From NCBI GenBank assembly GCA_018902385.1, contig JABSSW010000030.1, positions 496,001 to 560,000 of the forward strand: a stretch of DNA of 64,000 nucleotides. Direction: 5' to 3'. The position numbers were made by a program, and so were the translations under genes. This DNA comes from Physcia stellaris (Eukaryota > Ascomycota > Lecanoromycetes > Caliciales > Physciaceae). Shown here piece after piece: positions 10,807 through 21,578 of this stretch. How positions within the stretch are numbered: the stretch's first letter is position 1; each line of letters begins with the position of its first letter. The notes beneath the pieces were generated by a model. It did no database searches, was not told the DNA's origin, and saw only the letters and a program-made list of their open reading frames with translations.

Positions 10807-12789
10807 ATGACACCGGACGAAAAGTCCGCCTTGCCGAACTCGAGATTGGCTAGTTCAACCCAACAAGTTGACGAGTCGCCTACATCTCCTTCGAAGTCAA
10901 CGATTAACACAGGACAATCGCCTTCTTTCTGGTACCGAATCAGAGCAATTATCACATACACACCCAAAAGATGCCGATACGATCCTGCCAAGCCCCCTAG
11001 CTTTTCTCTGTTCCTCAACCTCTTGTTTGGATTCGCAGGGACCTTCACAGGTGTGGGAAATGCGACGGTGGACTCCTATAGCTCAGTGCGCTGACGTTCT
11101 GTAGTGGCAAACCTGTACTATAATCAGTGAGAATTGACTCTCTGCGCTTCTTCCTCGCTCTGAATATTGCTGCTCTTGGAGTGCAAACATTCTTACATAA
11201 AGCGACTAGAGGGGCCGTGCGCTTCTTCTGGGGATAGGTGCATGACTGCTGACTATGTATCGTCCAGTCCTATCCTGAACATCCTAGCGAGAGATTTCCA
11301 AGTTACCAATGAACGAGCTAGTTTGGTGCCTACGCTGGCACAAGCTGGCTACGCTGGAGGTACGCCTATCTAGATATCCGAGCATACTGAAGTCCCTTTG
11401 CTCCTCCCTATCGACTTATATGCAATTTCACCCCCTCCGTCATTTGACCTATGAGGTTATTGACCCACAATTATGTTCAAGGGTTACTGTTCCTATGTCC
11501 TCTTGGTGATATTTTCAGGAGAAGGTTTTCGTACTCCTCTTGGTGCTCTTCACAGCGACCGTCTGGTAGGTGTCAAGTCCACATCATATGAGCTATGATC
11601 AGGCTGACGGGTACTCATCTTGCAGGATCGGTTTGTGTATAACCGCGTCGTTTCCTGTCTTCTGTGTTTTGACTTTCGTTACCTCTGTCACCACCGTGAC
11701 GCCGCAACTCAGTATGTCATTTTGGTAATTGCACAGAACCTGAAAAGTATTGAACTCCACGCAGTGCTCCCCCTCGTCGGTGAATTGGCCCCAGCTCATC
11801 GTCGAGCGACTGCCCTCTCAATCGTTGTTTCTGGCTTGCTACTCGGAATCCTTGTTGCTCGCGTGCTATCAGGCATTGTCACCAATTTCACCTCATGGCG
11901 CAACATTTACTGGCTCTCTTGCGGTCTGCAATATTCGATTTTCGGGATGCTTTGGCTCTATATGCCTGATTACCCCTCGACTAATCCTGAAGGAATCAAC
12001 TACTTCCGAGTGCTCTGGAGTATTGTTACCCTTGTATTCCAAGAGCCGGTCCTTGTGCAGGCTTGTCTAACGGGAGGCTTTACATCGATGACGTTCACCT
12101 CCTTTTGGACTACTCTGACCTTTCTTCTATCAGCCTCACCCTACAATTACTCGCCACTAACTATTGGTCTTTTTGCACTGATTGGGATTCTAGGAATGTG
12201 CTTTGGACCACCCTATTCACGATTTGTGATCGACAAGTTCGTTCCGCTCTTCAGCGTCATTGTTGGTGAGCTTATCTGCCTTGTTGGTGTCGTGGTCGGA
12301 ACATATTCTGGACAACATTCTGTTGGTGGCCCTGTAATACAGGCATTTCTACTCGACGTTGGCCTCCAGACAGCACAGATAGCGAACAGATCAGCTATCT
12401 ATACGATCGCACCCAAGGCGAGGAACAGGATCAATACAGCTTTTATGGTAAGCATATTTGCAGGACAGCTCACAGGAACAGCGGTAGGGAACGCATTGTA
12501 TGCCAGAGGTGGATGGACTCAAAGTGGAAGTGCAAGTGTAGGCTTCATCGGGGTCTCGTTGCTGGCTTGTTCTGTGAGAGGCCCGTGGGAGACGGGATGG
12601 GTTGGCTGGAAAGGAGGGTGGGGTTTGAGAAGAAGAGATCTAGGTTCTAATTCTGGCAGTCAAGAAAAGGAAAGCAGTACCGTTGATATCGAAATGGAGG
12701 TGGGAAGGGACAGACTGGCGACGGAAGAGAACAGAGAGGCAGTATCAACCCCGAGGCTAAAGGTCAGCAAGACAGCACCTTATGACTAA
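10807..12789 (+). CDS. MFS transporter with one apparent frameshift
   Basis: Proposed exons are 10807-11050, 11105-11126, 11268-11359, 11482-11565, 11626-11711 and 11765-12789, about 517 aa if intact. It is a twelve-helix-type permease of the inner-membrane-like Major Facilitator Superfamily, with a polar N-terminus, then TVANLYYN-type, NERASLVPTLAQAGYAG and LLFLCPLGD motifs, the loop ELAPAHRRATALS, and a polar C-terminal tail. The set resembles fungal relatives of bacterial drug/arabinose exporters; the substrate is unknown. Exon 4 reads one base short near 11526-11529 (AGAAGG followed by TTTTCG): upstream gives FRRR and downstream gives FVLLLVLFTATVW in another frame, matching the next exon's WIGLCIT. 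This is either a real break or a base-call error in a T run. All other splice sites agree. Confidence 0.85.
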
Positions 12790-13252
12790 TGTATATAATG
12801 ATCAGTAATTACGTCCTTTAAACTCCATGTTTGGGGCTTCTTCCAGCGGGTCTCTTTACTTTTAGGGCTCGACCACCTTGGTGATGGATCCAAGCGCATC
12901 GAACCAGCCGTGCACCACAAGAAATGCTTGGCTTACTGCTCGCTTAAGGCCTAGAACTCTCGGTGCAATGTTTTATTCTACACCAACAGACCTACCAATA
13001 CCCGACTTGGGACAGGCTGCTAATACCCGACCTGGGACAGAATTAGAAGAAGATCTTTTCTTCATGTCACCTTCATATGCTTTGTACCAAGGACGGGTGC
13101 GTGTCGAAAAAGAATTTGTGGCGATGGATCGGGGATGACGCAATTGTGGTTCGAAATTCACATGGCGATCCTTCTCTCGAGTGCCATCTCACCCTGATAC
13201 AATTCGTCTTTCAGCATATTATTGCCATTACAGGTCCCCAAATCCCGCCAAC
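12790..13252. other. intergenic between MFS transporter and hydrolase
   Basis: No gene was seen. It holds the terminator region of the transporter and the presumed promoter of the hydrolase, both on the plus strand. Confidence 0.5.
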
Positions 13253-14864
13253 ATGGATCAACTCAGTCCTCTTGCCGCTGCTCGCATGTTCCTCCCCAAA
13301 ATTCCAGCTTTTCTCAAATCCGCTGTATATCATTCGCTCTGGCTCTCACCAACCTCCACGAAATGGGACCTTCGTACTGAACTCGCCGTTACCTTTCTAC
13401 GCTCATTTATGAGCGGAGACAAACCCACTCCTGTCCTCAAGCAACAACGGTTTACACTGAAAGAACCTGGTATCAAAGGGGCCATGTGGATATCGAAGAT
13501 CGCCCTACCGACACCGCCTGAATCGGAGCATATTCTCAGTGTCCTGACTACCGCAATCGATGCTCTTAAGCAGGATAGTAACGAAACATATACGCTTCCT
13601 GCGGTCACGCCAGTTGAAGCAGAATGGTAGGTAGGTCTTCGCGCAGCGCGCTGACTCTGTTTATGTTTGTGAGCTGAATGATCTGGCTAAGGACCAAGGT
13701 GCCCCGGGGACGCCTCTTGCGGCGTGAAGGTATCTGGAAAATTAGAGACTGACTATGAATCAACTGAGAAGGACAGGATACCGCAGCAACGTTACTCCGA
13801 ACCGCTCTCGTCCTGACCTTTCAGAAGCACAACACTACGAGAAGCTCATGTCAGAAGTCACCTCCGACGTGACGATTCTTTACCTCCACGGTGGCGCCTT
13901 TTTCCTCTGCGATCCTTGTACCCACCGTTCGACTACCTCCAAACTTGCGCAGATGACTGGTGGCCGCTGTCTCTCGCTCCGCTACCGTCTTAGCCCCCAA
14001 GTCGCATTTCCCGCCGCTCTCTTTGACATCCTAATCGCCTACCTTTCCCTTCTATATCCGCCACCAGACGCCCTTCACACTCCGGTCTCTCCTTCAAAAA
14101 TCGTTATCTCTGGGGACTCTGCAGGCGGAAATCTCAGTCTTGCACTCATCCAGCTTCTCCTCCAGATCAACCGCTCCGCTACCCCCTCTTCCAGCCTCAA
14201 ATTCCACGGCACAACCGTCTCCCTCCCTCTTCCCCTCCCTGCCGGTGTCGCTCTTTCCTCCCCTTGGTGCGATCTCACCCGCTGCATGCCCTCCATCATA
14301 ACAAACGCCCAATACGACTACCTACCCCCGCCCCTAACTAGCTCAGCCATCGCGCGCTTTCCTTCGGACGAAGTCTGGCCAACCAATCCTCCCCGCGGGG
14401 ACATCTACTGCGAAACTAGCATGATGTGTCACCCGCTCGTCTCACCCCTCGCGGCCAATGACTGGCACGGCGCGTGTCCGATATGGTTCGGGGTTGGAGA
14501 AGAGATGCTGGTCGACGAAGTAGCCGTGGTGGCGTCAAAGATCGCGAGACAGGGTGGAAGGCTGCAATGGGAGATGTTTGAGGCGATGCCACATTGTTTT
14601 GCGCTGGTGCTTGATACATTGGGGTTGGAAGCGACGAAGAGGTTCTTTGACGATTTAGTGGGATTCTGCAAGAGGGTAACAGCGGGAGCGGGGGTCGAGA
14701 CGATTGGTACCATTTTTGAGGCGAAGACATGTAAGGAGAGGGAAGTGAGTGTGAAAGAGCTGAGCCCGTTAGCAGACGGGGAGATCATGCAGAGGATGCT
14801 AGCTAAGCGAGAGGAAAGGCGAGAGGGGCTGGAAGGAGAAGCAAAGCTCATGCCTCGACTGTGA
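13253..14864 (+). CDS. alpha/beta hydrolase, esterase/lipase type
   Basis: Exons 13253-13626 and 13772-14864 join in phase (TG|G, Trp) to 488 aa. The alpha/beta hydrolase fold-3 (hormone-sensitive lipase-like) features are present in order: oxyanion-hole motif ILYLHGGAFF, RYRLSPQ, nucleophile elbow GDSAGG, catalytic Asp in EEMLVDE and catalytic His in AMPHCF. An N-terminal helical extension (residues 1-125) precedes the fold, as in several fungal relatives. The substrate is probably a small ester, but nothing in the sequence decides it. The start is the first ATG of the open frame. There is no signal peptide, so it is probably cytosolic. The gene looks whole. Confidence 0.9.
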
Positions 14865-15547
14865 GTGGAGGGTGCTGCAGACAAAAACCTTGTCTTTGTA
14901 GATCTGCTCAGTTGCAGCGGCATCGGCTCGGCGTTGAGACTGATCAGTCTAGCAGCAATAGTGAATTCAATCATGACAGTGGATTAAAAATGGGCATCGC
15001 AGGAATTTGTAGCGTAGCAAGTTCACGATACATCGAATTAGTAATTGGAACTTTTCAAAGGCCGAAAGCTATTCCGTCACCAAGTCATGATCACTAATGT
15101 CCAAGCAAGATTTCAGTGATCCCAGAACTTATCAGATAGATCAGGAACTTAAGATAGCCGACTTGACCTTGACTATCCTATGCTTTCTGGCGTGATGCAA
15201 TTTTGTTTCATGTGTCGCCACTGATATTCGGTACGAGGTACTCATTGTGACAATGTGCGTAGCCGTCCTTTGAGAGTTGCTCCATTGAGTACCAGGTCAT
15301 GGGATATTATTTGCTCTTTGATTATGATTACTAATGCATCTCGAGAATTGAAAAGCCGGTCTTGATACGATTTCATGAGGGCCCAGTGGATACTTCTGCT
15401 CACAATATCGTAGTTATCTCATCCTCAAACTCTATCTCTGCCTGCTTAGTTCCTCACAACCTTACTATCCTGTTTAGCCATCTCGGTATGAATTGAAACA
15501 AGAGACTCTGACCAAAAGAGTATAAATACCTGAATGGCGTGTTGAAA
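14865..15547. other. intergenic between two convergent genes
   Basis: This is the 3' region shared by the hydrolase (plus) and the kinase (minus). A TATAAATA string at 15521-15528 has no gene in a position to use it. Confidence 0.5.
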
Positions 15548-17431
15548 TCATGCGGCTTCAAAAAAATCCGTGTCCGCTCTCCAACACGCTGCTGCTCGCC
15601 ACAAAGCTGAAGCCCCCAAAAGGATCCGGATCAGCATGTTCCCCCAACTTTTCACGTCCTTGTCACACAATGGACTCAGTGCCAAGTCGGTAAAATCAGT
15701 TGAGAAATTCTCCGCCAGTTCAGGATCCGTAATCAGTGGCTTGATTGGTGGCTCTAATTCCCGCTTCTCCAGCTTTTTCCAATCGATTTTGCGGAAGAAG
15801 CGATGACACTTGATGGTCTGCATATCCTTCGGCATGTTAGCCCCAAGGCGCTTCTTGGCTTCTTTGCGGAGAAGGCGGGTGAGGAGATCTTTCGCGTCCG
15901 CGCTAAGGAAGTACGGCAGCACAAGCTTGGATTTGAGGATCTTCTCTTTGATCTTCGTTTCGTTGTTGGCGGAGAAGGGCGAGGAGCCGGTGAGAAGGTC
16001 GAAGCCTAAGATGCCAAGAGACCACCAGTCAACAGCAGTGTCATAGTGTCTTTCTTGGATGACTTCCGGGGCCATGTACTCTAGAGTGCCGGTCATGGAA
16101 CGACAGCGATAGTCTCCATCAACTGCAACTTTGCTGAGGCCAAAGTCCGTGAGCAGAAGGTGTCCTTCGGAGTCAAGAAGGCAATTCTCTGGCTTCAGGT
16201 CCCGATATACCACACCAACGGTATGATGGAGATGTTCAAGAGCCAAAACCATCTCGGCCATGTAGAAGCTAGCCGTCTCTTCGGAGAACATACGCTCCGT
16301 TAGCATACGTGTGAATAACTCCCCTCCTTGGGCATACTCAAGGATCAGATACAGCTTTTCATGATCTTGAAAAGCGTAGTAGAGTTTCACGACGAAAGGA
16401 TGACGATTGATGCTCTCCAAAATTGCACGTTCAGTCTTGGTCTGCTCGACCAGTTGTTTCCTTACTATTAGGGAAGCTTTGCGGAACTGCTTCTGTGCGT
16501 ACAGTCTCCCAGTGCCGAGATGCCTGACGAGGATAACAGTGCCATATGTCCCTTTCCCAAGGCATCGTAGCGGTTCAAAATCCGTTGCGGTCATTTTCCT
16601 GGCAATCTGATCAAGAAACGAGCCCCTTTCCATACCAATCAAATCTTGTGGAGGCGCATCAGAACTAATGAAGTCGTGCTCGAGCGGAATCTCATAGCTT
16701 GTAACGTCCTCTTCGCTGGGTGCTTCGGAAGTCACGCTGGCACTGCTTGATGTCTCAGTACCAAGCTTGCTCTTATTTCTCAAAACGGAATGTTTCTGGA
16801 TAGTCTGTTCCGTGCCCAGAAGGTCTAATTGTTGCGACAAGGCACTGATGCTTCCACACGGGGAAGACGAACGAAGTTTCGGGCTACTGGTCAAACTCAA
16901 GGTTCTTGTAGCGCTCAGATCCCTTTTCTTGAAGATGATTCCGTTGGAAAAATCGGAGTCTTCGTCGCAGGAGGTGATCGGGGTTACAGCTCGAGCGACA
17001 TTCAGGGCAGAAAGCGCGACTTGCTTTTGTGCACGCTTTTTCTTCCGATGAGACCGGCCAGTGAGATTGGAGGCTTTCAGCGTGGGATCCAACTTCGGAG
17101 ATGGTCTCCCTCTCGTCGCTATCGGCGTTGTGGAGATATCGATGGGGGGTGTTCCGGTCCCATCGGAGCTAATCTTCAAGGCGCTCGACAATGGCCTGGC
17201 GGTGCCACGTCTCTTGGCGATAGAGCCGGCATCGTCGGTAGCCAAATCAGAGTATATTGTTTCCTCTGTCCCCGGCATAAAGGTGGGTCTGCGATGTACG
17301 TCTGGTCCATCCTCACTGAGACCAAGGACGGCAACCTCGTCTGTAATAGTATCAACGGTCGAGTGCAATCCTCTGTCACTGTGGTCGGCGACAGGCAGAA
17401 TGGCTGGTTGGACTTGCTCGAAGGCAAACAT
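15548..17431 (-). CDS. AGC-family Ser/Thr kinase, S6K/Psk1-like
   Basis: A single-exon frame of 627 codons. The N-terminal 284 residues are polar and Ser/Thr-rich. The kinase domain runs from about 285 to 545: glycine loop LGKGTYGTV (291-299), Lys in YAQKQF (314), YRDLKPEN, DFGLSK, activation segment RSMTGTLEYMAPE, and the AGC C-terminal lobe. The turn motif FTDLALSP follows. Growth-signalling AGC kinases then need a hydrophobic motif; it exists here as DPFGGFSFVASSSVL, but in the neighbouring frame, ending at 15558. The read frame instead ends in an unrelated Trp/Ala-rich tail. The switch falls in the homopolymer stretch 15641-15652 (five C then four T on the plus strand), so one base has been lost or miscalled. 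The closest known group is the S6 kinase-type Psk1 kinases, which act under TORC1. Confidence 0.9.
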   Translation of the reverse strand: MFAFEQVQPAILPVADHSDRGLHSTVDTITDEVAVLGLSEDGPDVHRRPTFMPGTEETIYSDLATDDAGSIAKRRGTARPLSSALKISSDGTGTPPIDISTTPIATRGRPSPKLDPTLKASNLTGRSHRKKKRAQKQVALSALNVARAVTPITSCDEDSDFSNGIIFKKRDLSATRTLSLTSSPKLRSSSPCGSISALSQQLDLLGTEQTIQKHSVLRNKSKLGTETSSSASVTSEAPSEEDVTSYEIPLEHDFISSDAPPQDLIGMERGSFLDQIARKMTATDFEPLRCLGKGTYGTVILVRHLGTGRLYAQKQFRKASLIVRKQLVEQTKTERAILESINRHPFVVKLYYAFQDHEKLYLILEYAQGGELFTRMLTERMFSEETASFYMAEMVLALEHLHHTVGVVYRDLKPENCLLDSEGHLLLTDFGLSKVAVDGDYRCRSMTGTLEYMAPEVIQERHYDTAVDWWSLGILGFDLLTGSSPFSANNETKIKEKILKSKLVLPYFLSADAKDLLTRLLRKEAKKRLGANMPKDMQTIKCHRFFRKIDWKKLEKRELEPPIKPLITDPELAENFSTDFTDLALSPLCDKDVKSWGNMLIRILLGASALWRAAACWRADTDFFEAA

Positions 17432-18228
17432 CCTTGCTTGGAAGATGTATTTATCGAGCGCGATGAGACTTTACTACCGCGCAGACCAAGCGCAAGCCAG
17501 ATCAAGATGTGTGTGTTCTGAACCACGTCAGCTTAATGGGACTGTGCTCGCGGTCAGAGTATTTGTACATATCGCAACACGGAGTGATGGGTGAATATCT
17601 ACTGGGAACATGGGATTACCGTCCGCCCATTCAAGGCGGACTATCCGCCAGTAGCCACAGGACAGCGCTCGCCGGCGTCTTGACAGATTCCTTCCGTACT
17701 GCAATTGGCGGAATGCGCTCGAGCTTGCTGACGGACGAAGGGGAAAGAAGACGGGCAAAAAGAGGTGGATTGGAGTTAACGAATAGACCCATAAATGTAA
17801 GAAGGCTCCTAGATCTCGGCTTGCTGTAGATTTGGTAAAGTTGATGAGAATGTAGCAGAAGACCTGGTGAGAATAATGTGGGAAGTCGCGAGCTCACCAA
17901 AAAGCCCGTTTGCAGGGATGTTTGCAGAGACAAATCGCGCTAATCTTCAACGTCGTTATCAATTGCGAACATCAGCATTGTTTAATTCATCACAACTTCA
18001 TCTTTTTGTCTTCAGAAAAAAATCAAAGAGGTCGTTATATCAACCTTAGTCCTTTCAGTAAAAGCACATCAGCATGGAGTACAACATAGACTATTGAAGC
18101 AGGGCTACAAGCAAAGTCAATTCAATGGCTAGGTCGTGCAAAATGTTTTTCATATTTCGAGGCTAAGTACGATACATGCATTGAGCTTGTCGTGTTCACT
18201 ATATCTGAGCCCGGGAGCAGTGCGTGAT
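17432..18228. other. intergenic, kinase promoter and SOD1 3' region
   Basis: No gene was recognised. Overlapping frames on both strands have no family features. Confidence 0.5.
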
Positions 18229-19210
18229 CTACTGAGCGATGCCGATGACGCCGCAAGCAGGACGTCCTCCCGCGTTACCGGTGATCTTGCTCTGCTCGTG
18301 ACCTCCCTTCCCCAAGTCATCTGTTCCGGCGTGGACGACGATAGTACGCTGCCAGCGAGTCACAACTATCAGCTCTTGAACTACTTGTGCTCTCAACACC
18401 ACACTTACCCCGAGAACGCTTTCAGGACCAATCAGCTTGATTTGATTGTCCGTGACAGAACCCTTGGAATTTCCCTGGGCATCAGTCCTGAAGTTACCAA
18501 GGTCACCTACATGACGCTCTGAGTCGGAAGGGGCACCGTGTTGCTTCGAGAAGGGGTTGACTAGAGGGGGGAAACGATGTCGAGTCAGTAGCTGTTCCAA
18601 CATGCGAGATATCCATACGACAATAGGAATATATGGTATGTAATTTCAATGTCATTCGACGTATCTCTCGTCTTTTCATCATGGTGGTATCGTCGGTACA
18701 GAAGGTATGGGGAGATAGCGTTGCATCACGGTTCAATAGCCTGTAAGGACTCACAATGTGGTCCGGCGCTGGTACACCCATTGGTATTGTCGCCAAACTG
18801 ATGGATATGCATGCCGCGTTCCGCAGACGGATCGCTGCCTTTGATATCATAGGTGATAGTAGTTGACGAGGTCTCGGAAGACTGTTCGAAGGTTACGGTG
18901 CCACCGACGGTGGAGTCGCCGCGGAGAACCGCCACTGTCACAAAATTGTTCGTCAGTCTTCGACCACAAATGCTGCATTGGACTCGAATAGGTAATAGTG
19001 GAGATTCAACGCTTCGGCTGGCAATTCGTAGCCCAATAACGTTGCTGGCGGAAGGGATATGTCTGATTCCGTTCTTGGATCAGTCTACACCCAACCATTC
19101 AGGTTGTCTCTCTTACTTCAGACAATGTGCTCCATCCTACTGGTCTCACTTGGCGAGCATGGAGGGAACGAACGACTGGAAAACAAATCTTACGTACCTG
19201 CCTTGACCAT
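18229..19210 (-). CDS. sod1: Cu/Zn superoxide dismutase
   Basis: Four exons, 19210-19198, 18934-18755, 18560-18409 and 18348-18229, join in phase to exactly 154 aa, the family's usual length. The enzyme converts superoxide to oxygen and peroxide in the cytosol and the mitochondrial intermembrane space. Metal ligands are visible in [29 protein letters not shown] (the zinc loop) and [13 protein letters not shown]. The disulfide cysteines are in NGCTSAG and RPACGVIG, and the functional Arg is in GGRPACG. The tiny first exon (MVKA plus one base) is set by a GTACGT donor and a GTGACAG acceptor, and is what gives the correct N-terminus. No defect was seen. Confidence 0.97.
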
Positions 19211-19693
19211 GGTTGCTGATGAGTGAGGTATATCCACGATTGTTGCGGACGGCGTTTTGCTTCCAGTGGAATGATTTCACGAGGGATCAAATGTCTGGGG
19301 GACAACGAGCACAAAGAGTCTGGGCTGAGGAATTATGAGGTAAGCCAAGTGGGGTAGAGAGAGACACTGGAGGGGAAGCGAAAACGTCACTCATCGCTTA
19401 TCGCTCATCTCAAAACACTAAAACCTCTCACGAGGAATACAGCTAATTCAATATCAAAAACGATTAGATGTGGCTGATTCCAGGATCAACTTAACCAAGC
19501 TACCCCCTCGAATGCTTCATTTGCTAGACGCCCGAAGAAGCCAGCCCTCTATATCTGACATCCATTGCTCCTTGTCCACGCTGGCGCGATGCCTTGCCAT
19601 GGCTATCGATATTTATTCAACGCATGCACCGTGCGAAGAGCTGCAGGTACCCAACTTACGGACCCGAACCCTTGACAATGCGCCTTGGATAGC
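19211..19693. other. intergenic, SOD1 promoter
   Basis: It holds the SOD1 promoter and the 3' end of the next minus-strand gene. I see no gene. Confidence 0.5.
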
Positions 19694-21141
19694 TCAAGTC
19701 TCCTGACTGGCGATCACCGTATGTGGCACCTGACCGAGTTCCGATCCATTCTCCATGGCCAGCTCTTTTGCCAGCGAGCCTTCAGGAGCATAATCTGAGC
19801 CGGACTGCCCACTCTCAGGAGAGCGCGTGCCGGCTTCGGCCCGGTCAACTCGAGCGTCTGCTGCTGCAGTTGTTGTTAGAGGATCGGACGAAGCAGAGTG
19901 CTGGTTCAGAGCTTCCACTTCGGCCTCTGTAAGAAGTTGTTCCTTCTCCAACCGGACCTCGCGGCCCCGCTTGTGGCAGTACCAGAACACGAATAGTAGG
20001 ACTGCGGAATGAATTAGCAACATCAAGATTAAATTTGATAATCTGTAGAAGAATGTGAAACAACTTACCGAATAAGCCAAGTGAGTACAAAACGTTCATA
20101 CCCAGGAAAGCAGGGAAGCGCAACTTTAAAAAGTTCATGATCGCTTTCAGCATGCCTGCCACGGCACCAGGTTTGGTCACCAGGTCCTTTAGATTCGGTA
20201 CTCGCACCTTGACGCCCATTTTCCCCGCAGCATGCGCTGCTTGATCGGTGTATTTCGAATGCAGACCCTGCTTTTCCGCAGCCGCAGCCAATACCTCAGG
20301 TCCAACCGATTGGGTCATCTTCGCAGGAAGCTGCTTTATCAATTTTTGAAGGAAAGCAGGGAGATGCTCATATGACTTCTGGATTTGGTCTTCCGAATTT
20401 GTGAGGAGGCTTTCGAGGTCTTGGTATGCAGTGGGGACTCCATTGACGAGGTCCTTGAAAACAAGCGTGAATCTACAAATCCACATCAGCTACGAAAACC
20501 ACATGAAGGCATACATCATACTTGCGAAGAAGCTCTTGCGATTCTTTAGACATTGAGAATGCCCGATTGTTGACTGCCGCTAGATTAAGTTGCTCGAGAA
20601 CGTCTGACATCTCCTGCGCTTCTTTCTGCGCTTCCTTGTCGGAAACGTTGCCTTCCTCGTTTGCCTGAGTATCTGGGGATTTCAGACGTTCTGCGGCGCT
20701 CATCAGATCTGTAGCAGCGGCTACCTGGCTCTTGCGCTTGTTATCTCTGCTGTCACGCTGGAGGAAGCTCCATTTCGTTCTCTTCTTTGGCGATTTAGCA
20801 GACTCCTCCCCCTTCTTGTTGACTGACGAGTCATCCTCGCCGTCTTCACTGAGGATAATCGGAGTTCGCAAAATGGGAGTATCTGGGGCTTCGGGCAATG
20901 GCGTTCCTTTCGCTTCGAATAATATCAGTTGCGCCTCATTCCCTTCAGATTCGCCTACTACAGGTAAGTCTATCGGGCGCTCAGGTAAAAGTGATCTTCT
21001 CGCTGGCAGGGGTGGAGGAGTTCCCTCCTCGGCGATACGTTGAAGGAACGCTTCGTCCTCGCTGCTCAACACGGGCTGCTCAGGCTCGTCAGCGACTTCT
21101 GTATGTTTGTGAGACTTCCTATGTGTAAGGTGTTTCAACAT
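19694..21141 (-). CDS. conserved fungal membrane protein of unknown function
   Basis: Exons 21141-20522, 20472-20069 and 20001-19694 join in phase to 443 aa. The N-terminal 200 residues are charged and Pro/Ser-rich (KSPKKRTKWSF). A conserved middle block follows (SQELLRKFTLVFKDLVNGVP, YQDLESLL, HLPAFLQKLIKQLP), then an amphipathic KAIMNFLKLRFPAF, one membrane segment (about GMNVLYSLGLFVLLFVFWYC), a basic stop-transfer KRGREVRLEK and an acidic tail. I have seen similar uncharacterised proteins in many ascomycetes but know no function. The single C-terminal anchor and the long N-terminal part suggest a cytosol-facing protein. The donor GTATGATG is chosen because it restores RKFT. Confidence 0.85.
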
Positions 21142-21578
21142 TCTGGAGCGTGCGATGCTGAGATTATAGAGTGTGAATGATAAGTTCCATAGGTTTCTAG
21201 GAATTACGGGTATCCACGAACATCGAGCTTCATTGTGAAGATTTCCTGAACTTCTACTAAAGTACCGGGAGGGGCAAACAAGGATGATCCAGCCCCACAG
21301 TTACGTCATTGCAGGCTAAGCGCTCATCAGCCTAGTCTTCCCGCGTTAAGCGAAAGGGAGTGAATAAGGTAGCTAGGACTAAGTGGAGACCAGTCTAACG
21401 CAAAAGAACTGCTGTCTCCTCAGGGCATTATTACAGTACTTACCCGCGCTCTACCTACGTCCAAGCTCAATACTCTACGCTTACCTCCATTCCCATAGCC
21501 ACCCTCGCGCTCTACTTCCGCATACCTCTAGCAGCCTGCAAGAGGTAATGAAATACTCTTAGTACAACGGACGATTCA
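21142..21578. promoter_or_regulatory. bidirectional promoter
   Basis: 437 bases separate the starts of the membrane-protein gene (minus) and the cyclin gene (plus), so both promoters must lie here. There is a pyrimidine-rich stretch near 21470-21530, as is common upstream of fungal starts. No particular operator is recognised. Confidence 0.6.

Noticed and set aside
11070-11095. tRNA A-box-like string (TAGCTCAGTGCG)
   Set aside because: No B-box or cloverleaf follows, and the place is an intron of the MFS gene.
12790-14864. Metabolic gene cluster (MFS transporter next to hydrolase)
   Set aside because: No backbone enzyme, regulator or tailoring genes; the neighbours are housekeeping genes.
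14416-14974. Minus-strand frames of 104-181 codons
   Set aside because: They overlap the catalytic part of the hydrolase in antisense and have Ser/Pro-rich shadow composition.
15521-15528. TATAAATA box
   Set aside because: No start codon of a credible gene lies downstream on that strand.
16829-17594. Long plus-strand open frames opposite the kinase
   Set aside because: They lie antisense to a clear single-exon kinase gene, with no family features; a by-product of its codon composition.
18136-18522. 128-codon plus-strand frame
   Set aside because: Antisense to SOD1 exons 3 and 4, which are certain.
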